29,127 nucleotides of DNA, taken from positions 1-29,127 of the forward strand of contig BNUX01000033.1 in assembly GCA_025997675.1 (NCBI GenBank), read 5' to 3'. The notes under the pieces were generated by a model. It had not been told where the DNA came from and made no database searches. It saw only the letters and a list, made by a program, of their open reading frames with translations. Every line of letters begins with the position of its first letter. The first letter of the stretch is position 1. Position numbers and translations under genes: made by a program. Of the stretch, positions 14,458 to 22,048 are shown in pieces. Source of the stretch: Spirochaetia bacterium. GTDB lineage: Bacteria > Spirochaetota > Spirochaetia > Treponematales > Breznakiellaceae.

Positions 14458-15748
14458 TTCTCGGCCCGGACAGCGCTAAAGCATAGGGTTCGATGTAGAT
14501 AAGCTCCGTGCCTAAAAACCCCAGCCGTACAAAGAGTCCCTCGTCCCCGCCGCCGGTGTTTTCCATTCCCGCAAAGACAAAATTCCCCAGGGACCAGAAG
14601 ATAGGCTTCCCTTCAATCCACTCAAAACCCTGGACGATGTGGGGATGGGAGCCAATGATGATGTCCGCCCCGGCTTTTATCAGGTCCGTATATAAGGCCC
14701 GGGTCCGGGCATCCGGCGCGGTGGTCCACTCATTACCGCCGTGGAAGAACACCACATCCAGGGCCTCCGCGGAAAACTGCTCACCCAGCAAGGCTGCCCC
14801 TCCCCTTCCGGCGTGGAGTATCCCCGGCGTGTTTTCCCCTGCGGCTATGGATAGGCCGTCCCAGCCGCTTGCTTCACGGGGAAAGGAGGCTATGCCAAAG
14901 ACGTGAACCGGTGGGACCTTATCCCTGGTAAACACAAAGGGCGCGGCGGCGGCTAAGAGGTCCCGTCCCGCGCCGAGTGTGCCGATACCGGCGGTTTCCA
15001 GATGGATCAAGGTGTCCAGGAAGGCGTCGGGGCCGAAATCGTAGCTGTGGTTATTGGCCAGGAGTACCGCGTCAATTCCGGCGTCCCTCAAAGCCCCGGC
15101 CATTACCGGGGGGAAGCGGAAGTTGTAGGTTTTCTCCACCCTGCTCCCCCGGTCGCTCAGGGCCCCCTCCAGGTTCACGACGGCAAGGTCCGCTGCAGCA
15201 AGCAGCCCGGCGGTTTCCCCGAAGATTCCCCCCGGCCCTTCCCGGAGGAGGATGTCGCCGGCCCCCCGGCCCAGCATCAGGTCACCGGCGGCGGCAAGCC
15301 AGAAGAGTTCCGGGGCGGTCTCCAGCAACGGATTCGGCGCCGAACCCAGCCGCGCCGTTGGGAACCGCACCCTGGTTTCCCAAACCAGAGGGTATCCTTC
15401 ATCCCCCACCGAAAGGCCGTCCACCCGGAGGGCTATCCCCGGGGCAGCCAGTTCCCGCAGGGGCACCAGGGTCTCCTCCCCCGCCAAGCAGGCCGCAAGG
15501 GTGGTCTCCCTCCTGCCTTCCGCCGGGGCATCAACGCGGGGAACCAGGTAGGTCCGGGCTACCACCGTAAAGTCTTCCCCACCGGAATCTTCGGCCTCAA
15601 AACCCCAGCAGGAATAGAGTTCCAAAACCAGGTCCGCTTCGGCGGTCTCCAGCGGCTTCGACCGCCCACAGGACACGAAGACGAGGAGAATTGGTATTAA
15701 AAGGACGGAAAGCTTCCTGGACAGGCGCGTTTTCGCTTTAGCTCTCAG
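14420..15748 (-). CDS. CapA-family metallophosphatase-like lipoprotein
   Basis: Poly-gamma-glutamate synthesis protein CapA/PgsA-like (PF09587), a calcineurin-type fold. Visible metal motifs, N to [57 protein letters not shown]. The first standard start is GTG 15676, but that would begin just before the lipobox Cys. The frame upstream stays open and encodes a basic stretch ([11 protein letters not shown]), a hydrophobic core ([15 protein letters not shown]) and the lipobox. No ATG, GTG or TTG exists there, but a CTG at 15748 overlaps the rpmB stop as CTGA. I therefore infer a CTG start coupled to rpmB and an exported lipoprotein of about 442 residues. The fold is firm; the start is inference. 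Overlaps the + strand gene by 38 bases. Confidence 0.8.
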   Translation of the reverse strand: MRAKAKTRLSRKLSVLLIPILLVFVSCGRSKPLETAEADLVLELYSCWGFEAEDSGGEDFTVVARTYLVPRVDAPAEGRRETTLAACLAGEETLVPLRELAAPGIALRVDGLSVGDEGYPLVWETRVRFPTARLGSAPNPLLETAPELFWLAAAGDLMLGRGAGDILLREGPGGIFGETAGLLAAADLAVVNLEGALSDRGSRVEKTYNFRFPPVMAGALRDAGIDAVLLANNHSYDFGPDAFLDTLIHLETAGIGTLGAGRDLLAAAAPFVFTRDKVPPVHVFGIASFPREASGWDGLSIAAGENTPGILHAGRGGAALLGEQFSAEALDVVFFHGGNEWTTAPDARTRALYTDLIKAGADIIIGSHPHIVQGFEWIEGKPIFWSLGNFVFAGMENTGGGDEGLFVRLGFLGTELIYIEPYALALSGPRITALQTAPLPAP

Positions 15749-15936
15749 ACCTTTTTGGTGATAAAGTCACTTTTAAGGCACCGGGCGCATATCTTCAGGG
15801 TGACCGTGGTACCCTGAAGCTCGGTCTTTACCTTATGTAAATTCGGCTTCCAGGTGCGGCGGGTATGATTCTTGGCGTGGCTCACCTTGTTGCCGGTGAT
15901 GGTGTGTTTTCCACAAATATCGCAGGTACGGGACAT
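15745..15936 (-). CDS. rpmB: 50S ribosomal protein L28
   Basis: A 63-residue L28. The start [23 protein letters not shown] is diagnostic (key pieces [21 protein letters not shown]). Two Cys pairs, CDIC near the N-terminus and CARC near the C-terminus, make this the zinc-binding (C+) form. ATG 15936 is preceded by AAGGAAGG with 5 bases of spacing. It has its own promoter upstream and appears to be followed immediately, by a CTGA overlap, by the CapA-family gene. Confidence 0.95.
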   Translation of the reverse strand: MSRTCDICGKHTITGNKVSHAKNHTRRTWKPNLHKVKTELQGTTVTLKICARCLKSDFITKKV

Positions 15937-15958
15937 ATAAACCTTCCTTGAAGGTAGA

Positions 15959-15987
15959 AGTATATCGGAAAATAAAAATAATGTAAA
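15959..15987 (-). promoter_or_regulatory. rpmB promoter
   Basis: On the - strand: TTTACA (15982-15987), 17-base AT-rich spacer, TATACT (15959-15964). The predicted start is near 15952, leaving a 15-base leader. A perfect dyad ACCTTC-AAG-GAAGGT (15941-15955) spans the start site and ribosome site. Confidence 0.7.
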
Positions 15988-16050
15988 GAGGCAATTCTCG
16001 TACTTAAGACTCCGGGGACTTTTTCCGATAGTAGTGATGAGGAGTCTCCT

Positions 16051-16746
16051 ATGGTGCAGAGAAAATCGTTCTCCCTTGTCGTTGCCGTTTTTGTTTTTGG
16101 CGCTTTGCATCTTTGGGCGGGGGATACCGCATCCTTTGTGGATCTTGGATTTTCTCCGAACGGGAAGGTGTATGTGTTCGGCCAGTATGGGGTAAAAGCG
16201 ATTACCCTCTTACCCTGGGCGGATTTAGCGGTGGTTGATGTGTCCATGAACGATTTTATGCCCGGCGGCAGGGTTTCCCTTACCCACACTCAGCCCATTA
16301 GCCCGGGGCAGGATGGTTCCGGAGTCCTGCACCAGCTTCTTTCCCAGAACAACGCCCTGACAGCCAAGTTTGAGATCAATTTTCTTCAGCAGGGGTATCC
16401 CCTCTATATTGCTCCGGAAAGGGCAGAGCAGACCCCCATCGAATTTCGGGATTTCCAGACCGGCGCCTCCTACCGGGCCTCCCTAACGCAGCAGATCGAG
16501 GGCAGCGGAAGTACATTGGTATCATCCTTCCATATTAATCTTGAGAAAACCGGTCCGGGGGGGACCAGGAAGTCCTATATCGTAGGTACCCCTCGGTTAA
16601 AACGGCCGCTTATCACATCCTATGGTGTCCGGAAAGTGATACGCGCCCCAAAGGATGATTCGCTTATCTTCGTAATAGAGATACGGAAACCCAATGATGG
16701 GGGCTTTGACATTCGCTACATGGTGGAAGCCATAAAACCGGACTAG
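16051..16746 (+). CDS. Predicted secreted protein, DUF2259-like
   Basis: A 231-residue exported protein. A signal peptide is clear ([18 protein letters not shown], probable cut after WAG or LWA). The mature part starts with [20 protein letters not shown], given here as [12 protein letters not shown], a style typical of the DUF2259 (PF10016) predicted secreted proteins found in Treponema and some proteobacteria; this assignment is from memory. No catalytic motif is visible and the function is unknown. GAGGAG lies 8-9 bases before ATG 16051. A likely promoter is TTAAGA-N17-GATAGT ending near 16035. Divergent from rpmB. Confidence 0.75.
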   Translation: MVQRKSFSLVVAVFVFGALHLWAGDTASFVDLGFSPNGKVYVFGQYGVKAITLLPWADLAVVDVSMNDFMPGGRVSLTHTQPISPGQDGSGVLHQLLSQNNALTAKFEINFLQQGYPLYIAPERAEQTPIEFRDFQTGASYRASLTQQIEGSGSTLVSSFHINLEKTGPGGTRKSYIVGTPRLKRPLITSYGVRKVIRAPKDDSLIFVIEIRKPNDGGFDIRYMVEAIKPD

Positions 16747-16805
16747 AAAATATTTTTGACTAAAGCAAAGAATCCTCCTCCGGCATAATCCGGGCGGAGG
16801 CATCT

Positions 16806-17804
16806 ATGTCAAAGATTACGAAGTCGATTTTTTGGGGAGTCTTACTAATTCTGGCCTTCGCTGCCTGTACCTGTTCCACCGAACAGGCCATACAGAAGGT
16901 TCTGGGGACCGGCACGGAAACCCCGGTATTCCTGGGGGTCAAGGCACTTTCCGCCCGGGTTATCCGGTTTGATTTCTCCAACCCCGTCAAGGTATCGTCC
17001 ATCAATTTTGATCCGCCCCTGGAGATCCGGTCCATCGAAGATAGCTTCACACAGGAGGGAGCAGCGGTAGCGGTGAATCTGACAGAGGCCCTGGGTGAGG
17101 GCGAGAGGTTCGTGGCGGACCTGCTGGTGGAGGATGAACGGGGAAATACCCTGGGGGTGCTGATTTCCTTCCGTTCCCGGAATGAGCGGATGCCGGGGCT
17201 CTTAATCACGGAACTCCGTACGGAATACGCCAAACCCAAGGTGGAATTTGTGGAGATTAAGACCCTTAGCGCGGGAAACCTGGGGGCGATCCGGCTCTTT
17301 ACCGCCGGGACGAGCATGACCGAGCCGGTCTTCGAGTTCCCCCCGGTGGAGGTAGCCGCCGGGCAGTACCTGGTACTACACCTGCGGACCCTGGATCCTG
17401 CCAGCGTGAACGAAACCGGCGTTAATCTGGCGCTTTCTCCGGGGACCGAGGCGTTTCCGGATACCCGGGACTTCTGGGTTCCCGGGGCGCTTAAACGGCT
17501 GCGGAAAACCGACGCGGTTTTGCTGCTGGATCAGGACGGTGCGGTATTGGACGGGGTATTGCTCAGCGAAAACCCCGATACCCCTTGGAAGGAAGCCATG
17601 AACCAGGCGGCGGCTCAGCTGACTGCCCGGGAGGCATGGCTAAGCCCTGCGGTCCCCACCAAGGGGACCACCGCCACCAGGACTATCTGCCGGGACGAGA
17701 CCACCGCCGATACGAATAGCGCCGCCGACTGGTACATCACCGGCCGCAGCCAGGCCAGTCCGGGAAAGCCGAATAGCGCCGAACGGTACGCGCCTGAACT
17801 ATAG
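16806..17804 (+). CDS. Lipoprotein with Ig-like and lamin-tail-like domains
   Basis: A 332-residue envelope protein. The N-terminus is a lipoprotein signal (ITKSIFWGVLLILAFAAC) with Phe at -3, as spirochaetes tolerate; C21 would be lipidated. Residues about 38-125 look like a bacterial Ig-like domain (VIRFDFSNPVKVSSINF, VNLTEALGEGERFVADL). From about 134 (LLITELRTEYAKPKVEFVEIK) it follows the lamin-tail pattern: a strand pair, then PVEVAAGQYLVLH and LDQDGAVLDGVLLS. Such domains are usually surface or periplasmic binding modules. CGGAGG lies 5 bases before the ATG, within a possible hairpin with CCTCCG at 16777-16782. The stop shares the 6-bp palindrome CTATAG with the convergent trxA stop. 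Confidence 0.7.
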   Translation: MSKITKSIFWGVLLILAFAACTCSTEQAIQKVLGTGTETPVFLGVKALSARVIRFDFSNPVKVSSINFDPPLEIRSIEDSFTQEGAAVAVNLTEALGEGERFVADLLVEDERGNTLGVLISFRSRNERMPGLLITELRTEYAKPKVEFVEIKTLSAGNLGAIRLFTAGTSMTEPVFEFPPVEVAAGQYLVLHLRTLDPASVNETGVNLALSPGTEAFPDTRDFWVPGALKRLRKTDAVLLLDQDGAVLDGVLLSENPDTPWKEAMNQAAAQLTAREAWLSPAVPTKGTTATRTICRDETTADTNSAADWYITGRSQASPGKPNSAERYAPEL

Positions 17805-18122
17805 AAGGTCTTTGAAGAATTTGATGATCCCCTGCTTGGGTACGGTACCGGACCGTTGATCCCGGACTTCGCCATCCTTGTAGAGAACCAGGGTCGGGAC
17901 GGTCATCACGTGATGCTGTTCCGCCAGTTCCGGCTGCTCATCGACGTTTACCTTGACAATTTTCAAGCGGCCTTCGTATTCGACGGCGATGTCCTCCAGC
18001 ATAGGAGCTATCATCTTACAGGGGCCGCACCAGACGGCCCAAAAATCAATCAAAACCGGGATTGGGGAACGTACCACCTCGGCGTCAAAATTATCCTTGG
18101 TTATCGCTGCTTCACTACTCAT
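17799..18122 (-). CDS. trxA: Thioredoxin
   Basis: A 107-residue thioredoxin with the redox motif WCGPC (31-35), DFWA before it, cis-Pro region TVPTLVLYKDG and the usual C-terminal helix. ATG 18122 is chosen over an upstream start at 18149 because GGGAGG sits 7 bases before it. Reduces protein disulfides in the cytoplasm. Single gene with its own promoter. Confidence 0.95.
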   Translation of the reverse strand: MSSEAAITKDNFDAEVVRSPIPVLIDFWAVWCGPCKMIAPMLEDIAVEYEGRLKIVKVNVDEQPELAEQHHVMTVPTLVLYKDGEVRDQRSGTVPKQGIIKFFKDLL

Positions 18123-18151
18123 AGACAAACCTCCCTGCTTGTAATACATAA

Positions 18152-18180
18152 AATTTACTCAATTTAACGGGAATTGACAA
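18152..18180 (-). promoter_or_regulatory. Candidate trxA promoter
   Basis: On the - strand: TTGTCA (18175-18180), 17-base spacer, TAAATT (18152-18157), about 30 bases upstream of the start codon. Good -35, moderate -10. Confidence 0.5.
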
Positions 18181-18244
18181 CAAAAAACGGGACCATCCTT
18201 TGCCGCCGATTGCTTTTTTCGAGGTTTTCCGGCAGGATTTTCAC

Positions 18245-19006
18245 ATGGATATTTATACAGAGGTCTGCCCCGTGGGGTTTACTGCGATTGATGAATCCGG
18301 GTGTTTGACCATGGCGGCGGCCTTTGACTATTTTCAGGAGACGGCTATTCGGCATGCGGAGGCGCTGGGGGTCGGCAGGGCGCCTATGGCGGAAATTGGG
18401 CAGGGCTGGGTACTGTCCCGAATGTCGGTGCTCATGGAGCGGCGGCCCCGGCAGGAGGAGCGGATCACGGTCAGGACCTGGCCCCGTGGCGGGGAGAAGT
18501 TGTTTGCCATCCGGGATTTTGATATACGGGATGGGGCGGACACCCCTATTGTGCGGGCCAGAAGCTGCTGGCTTATCGTGGATATGGAAAAGCGGCGGCC
18601 CCTGCGGCCCCAGGCAACTATGGAGAAGCTTCCCCTGAATCCGGGCCTGGATAGTCTGCCCGGCGGCGGGAGCGGCCTGGACACCTGGCCGGAGGCTCTG
18701 AAAGCCGGGTCACGAAGAGCGGCTTATTCGGATATAGACTTCAACGGGCACGTGAACAATGCCCGGTATGTGGAGTGGATTCAGGATATCAGCGACCGGG
18801 ATTCTCTGATAGCGGCAAAAACCATGCGGTTGGATATCAACTACCTGAGCGAGGTTAAATTGGGGGAAACCATAGAGCTGTGGACCGCCCCACTCCGGAG
18901 CCCCTCCGGGGAGAACGGCGTGTCCATTGAGGGACGGCGCACCGCAAGCACCGGCAATGGGAACGCAGCATTTCGGGCGGAACTGCGGCTTGACCCTCTT
19001 GGTTAG
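18245..19006 (+). CDS. Acyl-ACP thioesterase
   Basis: A 253-residue double hot-dog thioesterase of the plant FatA/FatB type (PF01643), which releases free fatty acids from acyl carrier protein. The first half starts DIYTEVCPVGFTAIDESG (pieces: EVCPVGFTAID, AAAFDYFQETA, ALGVG, GWVLSRM). The second hot-dog holds the family's catalytic pattern D-x-N-x-H in YSDIDFNGHVNNARYVEW. ATG 18245 is preferred over an upstream in-frame start at 18200 because it has GCAGGA upstream and matches the family's N-terminus. A free-standing acyl-ACP thioesterase is common in anaerobic Firmicutes, Bacteroidetes and some spirochaetes. Ends with a 4-base overlap of the convergent gene. Confidence 0.88.
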   Translation: MDIYTEVCPVGFTAIDESGCLTMAAAFDYFQETAIRHAEALGVGRAPMAEIGQGWVLSRMSVLMERRPRQEERITVRTWPRGGEKLFAIRDFDIRDGADTPIVRARSCWLIVDMEKRRPLRPQATMEKLPLNPGLDSLPGGGSGLDTWPEALKAGSRRAAYSDIDFNGHVNNARYVEWIQDISDRDSLIAAKTMRLDINYLSEVKLGETIELWTAPLRSPSGENGVSIEGRRTASTGNGNAAFRAELRLDPLG

Positions 19007-20001
19007 TAACCCACCCGGACACCCAGGTCTATCCCAAAACCTACCCCTTGAAACGTTTCGATAAACTGCGGGGATTGGGTTGATATTCCAATAGTGAGCT
19101 CAAGGGCCCGGAAGTTCAGGGTCAGGGCCGCCCGCTGTTTCCAAGTCAGGTCTTCATAATGGGTACCAAGGTCCAGTATTACAACCTCCCTCAGATTAAA
19201 CTCTCCGGTCAAAGCGAAATCCCCATAGACCGAAACCGGGGTATCGTAGATGGTATTGAAAACCAGGGCTACTTCCGGTTTAAGGGTAAAAAGCCATTTA
19301 TAAAAAGGCCGGTAGACCGCATTAACGCCGAGCTTAAAGGGACGGAACAGCACCTTATTGCCGGTACCTGAAACACCCCGGGAATAGGTATCCTTAAGCT
19401 CCGCCGTTAAAAGCGGAATATGGGTTATGGTACCCCCGATAAGGAGGTTGCGAAACAGGGGATACTCCCCCCGCAGGGACAGATCCAGCCCACCCTTCCG
19501 GAGCATACTTAAGAGGTCCGTATCGCCGGAAGGAGCAAGGGGAAGGGGGGTATATATTTCGGTTTCGTTCACGTATACCAGGGGCAAAAAATAGGATGGG
19601 CGAACCGTAAGGGTCCACCGCCTGATCCTTGTGGAAAACCAAAGCCCGGCTTCCAGAAAAGATGCAGAGCCATGATCAAGGTCAACAGAAGGGGGTATTT
19701 TAAACTGTCCAATAGAATTTATGCCGGTAAACAGACCAATCTTGAAGTTCACCCCCAGGTTAAAATTAAGGTAAGCGCTTTCGTGGATATTAAAAAACGC
19801 CCCTAATCTATTATCAAGGTCAAAAACCATGTCGGACCAATCCGGGGTGACAACATCCTTGAAGACATCCAATGCCCCCCGATAGCTGCCGGTATAGGGG
19901 ATGCCCAAGTCAAAGCCCAATTCAACAAGACGACGGGGGCTATCCTGAGCCCGGAGGGATAGGGCGGAGAAGAACAGTACTATAGCGGCTATTTTTTTCA
20001 T
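19003..20001 (-). CDS. Probable outer-membrane beta-barrel protein
   Basis: A 332-residue exported protein with signal peptide KKIAAIVLFFSALSLRA, probable cut before QDS. The mature sequence alternates polar and hydrophobic residues in the beta-strand manner (FNLGVNFKIGLF, WTLTVRPSYFLP, LTLNFRALELTIGIS) and ends with an aromatic C-terminal residue (GIDLGVRVGY), both typical of outer-membrane barrels. LVELGFDLGIPYTGSYRG is the style of spirochaete outer-membrane proteins. Specific function unknown. ATG 20001 has no Shine-Dalgarno; TATATT (- strand, 20009-20014) sits 7 bases before it, so the transcript may be leaderless, though no good -35 is seen. It follows the radical SAM gene by 51 bases. 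Confidence 0.7.
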   Translation of the reverse strand: MKKIAAIVLFFSALSLRAQDSPRRLVELGFDLGIPYTGSYRGALDVFKDVVTPDWSDMVFDLDNRLGAFFNIHESAYLNFNLGVNFKIGLFTGINSIGQFKIPPSVDLDHGSASFLEAGLWFSTRIRRWTLTVRPSYFLPLVYVNETEIYTPLPLAPSGDTDLLSMLRKGGLDLSLRGEYPLFRNLLIGGTITHIPLLTAELKDTYSRGVSGTGNKVLFRPFKLGVNAVYRPFYKWLFTLKPEVALVFNTIYDTPVSVYGDFALTGEFNLREVVILDLGTHYEDLTWKQRAALTLNFRALELTIGISTQSPQFIETFQGVGFGIDLGVRVGY

Positions 20002-20052
20002 TACTACCAATATATCTCAATTTTTGAAAAAATATAAGCGCAAATATCCCCG

Positions 20053-21414
20053 TCAACTCATTTCTTCCGGAATCGCCCTCCGGAGTTCCCGGCGGTCTAT
20101 ACCCCAATTCCGGCCAAAACGTTTGAAAAGACGATCCGATAGGGCCATAAAGAGGTCAAAAACAGGGGCTTGGGGAGGAAAAAATTGGTCTATTATCGTT
20201 TCAAATGTACCACGATTGACGATAAGTTCCCAAAAGCGGGCGAAATTTTTGATCCGCTCCATATCGCGTTCGGGTATAGCGGCGGTTTCCAGGACTTCAT
20301 AGGGTGGTTTCGGGTTAAAACGCATCCCATAGGGTTCGATATGCCGGTTTATGGCGGTTCCACTCAGGCATTTCAGTATGCCAAGCTGGATTTCCGCAGG
20401 CCGGACCTTCCAAAGCCGGTCGAAGCCTTGGGCAAAGGATTGCATGTCCTCACCGGGAAGCCCCGCGATAAGATCGGCGTGAACAATGGCATTGGTTTCC
20501 CGGCGCAAAAAGTCCAGGGTTTCCAGTTCCCTTTCGGGATCCCCGGGCCTTCCAATCAGAAGGGCGGTTTGAGGGTTCAAGGTCTGTATACCCAGTTCCA
20601 ACCGAAGGCTAAGCGGGGGAAACCGGGTGAGTAGTTCCCGCAAATCCGGGGGAAACCTTGAGGGGACCATCTCGAGGTGGACATACATGGAGGGCTGTAA
20701 ACGTTCCAGAAAGAACTCCAGGATGGTCCTTGCCCGTGTTATGTCCAGGTTAAAGGTCCGGTCCAGAAACTTGAAGCTCCGTGCCCCCCGGATGATGAGG
20801 GTTTCCATTTCCGCAAGGAATTGGTCCAGGGAAAATTCCCGCACCCCAGGGGTAGCACTGCTCAGGCAGAACTCACAGCCGTAGGGACAGCCCCGGGATG
20901 CCTCTACATAGGTGAGCTTCCGCCCCAGGTCTTCCGCCGTGTAGAGACGGTACGCCGGGGTGATGGCCGGGAGGTCCACCGGCGAAGCGTCGATGAAAAC
21001 GGTATCGGTCACCGTTTTCGAATCTAATATCCGTTTGCAGAGTTCCCGGAAGGCGGTTTCGCCCTCGCCCCGGATCACGTAATCCGCGTAACGGAAGAGC
21101 GCCGCGTCCGGCCGCAGGAAGGACGCTTCGGGGCCGCCCAGGACAATGACCGGACGGGAGCTATCCCACAAAGGGTCCAGGGCTTCCAACAGTTCCACCG
21201 TGGCGGTGTGATTCCAGATAGAGACGGAGAGGGCCAAAATGCGGGGATGGACCGCAAGAATGGGGCCGGTTTTTTCCGCAAGGGGCTGGCGTAGGGCAAA
21301 TTCCAGGATTTCAGAGCGGGGCTCAAGGTCTCCCAGATTGGCTTTGAGAAGGCGCAGCGCCAGGGAGGGGTGTATCCACTTGGCGTTGATGGTGGCGAGG
21401 ATTATGTCGGACAA
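20053..21414 (-). CDS. B12-binding-type radical SAM protein, DUF4080-like
   Basis: About 453 residues. The N-terminal part resembles a cobalamin-binding Rossmann domain (DIILATINAKWIHPS, ILALSVSIW, VIVLGGPEASFL), without an obvious DxHxxG His, so B12 may bind base-off-independently or not at all. The radical SAM domain has SRGCPYGCEFC (C176, C180, C183), the CxxxCxxC cluster. The C-terminal region (after about 360) fits DUF4080. A TTG start at 21414, four bases after the upstream gene's stop, is preferred since the family begins with this strand; longer starts up to 21486 would overlap the nucleotidase gene. Relatives include methyltransferases and methylthiotransferases. Substrate unknown. 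Confidence 0.8.
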   Translation of the reverse strand: MSDIILATINAKWIHPSLALRLLKANLGDLEPRSEILEFALRQPLAEKTGPILAVHPRILALSVSIWNHTATVELLEALDPLWDSSRPVIVLGGPEASFLRPDAALFRYADYVIRGEGETAFRELCKRILDSKTVTDTVFIDASPVDLPAITPAYRLYTAEDLGRKLTYVEASRGCPYGCEFCLSSATPGVREFSLDQFLAEMETLIIRGARSFKFLDRTFNLDITRARTILEFFLERLQPSMYVHLEMVPSRFPPDLRELLTRFPPLSLRLELGIQTLNPQTALLIGRPGDPERELETLDFLRRETNAIVHADLIAGLPGEDMQSFAQGFDRLWKVRPAEIQLGILKCLSGTAINRHIEPYGMRFNPKPPYEVLETAAIPERDMERIKNFARFWELIVNRGTFETIIDQFFPPQAPVFDLFMALSDRLFKRFGRNWGIDRRELRRAIPEEMS

Positions 21415-21418
21415 TGCG

Positions 21419-22048
21419 TTACCGTGACCGAAACCCCGCGGCGCCAAAAAGGTCCAGGGTGCCGGTGGTCCATTCTTCCTTGGCATCCATCACCAGGCGC
21501 TCCACGTCCTGCCAGTTGTCGGCCCGGGGGCCGGCGAGGGTCCTGTTGGTGGAGTTGGTAAAGACGATGGTGCGGCAACCCTGGTCGCGGAGACGGGCCA
21601 CGTTATCCGGGGCGTCGTCGATGTAGATGTGAGCCCCCACCGCGCCCTTGTCGGCCATGAAACAGATATCCCAGTAGGGGATGTCGTAGGAATCCAGCCA
21701 GTCCACGGTCTGGGTGATGGAGGTCTTGTGGAAGTACTTGAGGAAAAGCCGGTGGGTGATGATGCGGATGCGGATGCCGTGCATGGAGAGTTTCCGCAGT
21801 ACCGCCGGGGCGTCCTTGATGGGGGCCATGTCCCGGAAGATGTCGCGCTGGGTTACGGCGAACCGGTGGAGCCGCTCGTAACCGCCTGATTCAGCAATGC
21901 CCCACTGCTCAAGGCCGTAGCCTACTTCCTCAGTGAGGGATTCAATGGGCTTGTCGAGCCACTCCGCAGCGATACGACGCATGGCGCCGTAGAAATCCCC
22001 TACCACCCCGTCAAGGTCCACCCCGATAATAAAGCTGCTTTCGTCCAT
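21419..22048 (-). CDS. 5'(3')-deoxyribonucleotidase-type HAD phosphatase
   Basis: A 209-residue HAD-superfamily enzyme of the NT5C group (PF06941). Nucleophile motif GVDLDGVVGDFY (D11, acid/base D13), motif II as IITHR, and motif III/IV YIDDAPDN. The cap inserts between the first two. Members dephosphorylate deoxyribonucleoside monophosphates. It overlaps the glgX stop by one base (TAATG), suggesting coupling. The ribosome site is weak (AAGG). Why it sits after a glycogen gene is unclear. Confidence 0.8.
   Translation of the reverse strand: MDESSFIIGVDLDGVVGDFYGAMRRIAAEWLDKPIESLTEEVGYGLEQWGIAESGGYERLHRFAVTQRDIFRDMAPIKDAPAVLRKLSMHGIRIRIITHRLFLKYFHKTSITQTVDWLDSYDIPYWDICFMADKGAVGAHIYIDDAPDNVARLRDQGCRTIVFTNSTNRTLAGPRADNWQDVERLVMDAKEEWTTGTLDLFGAAGFRSR

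Noticed and set aside
15941..15955. Perfect hairpin ACCTTC-AAG-GAAGGT hiding the rpmB ribosome site
   Set aside because: The predicted transcript start (near 15952) lies inside the first arm, so the RNA hairpin could not form fully; it may at most be a DNA operator.
16007..16047. Inverted repeat AGACTCC/GGAGTCT over the ribosome site of the DUF2259-like gene
   Set aside because: The likely promoter (TTAAGA-N17-GATAGT) lies between the arms, so the first arm would not be transcribed.
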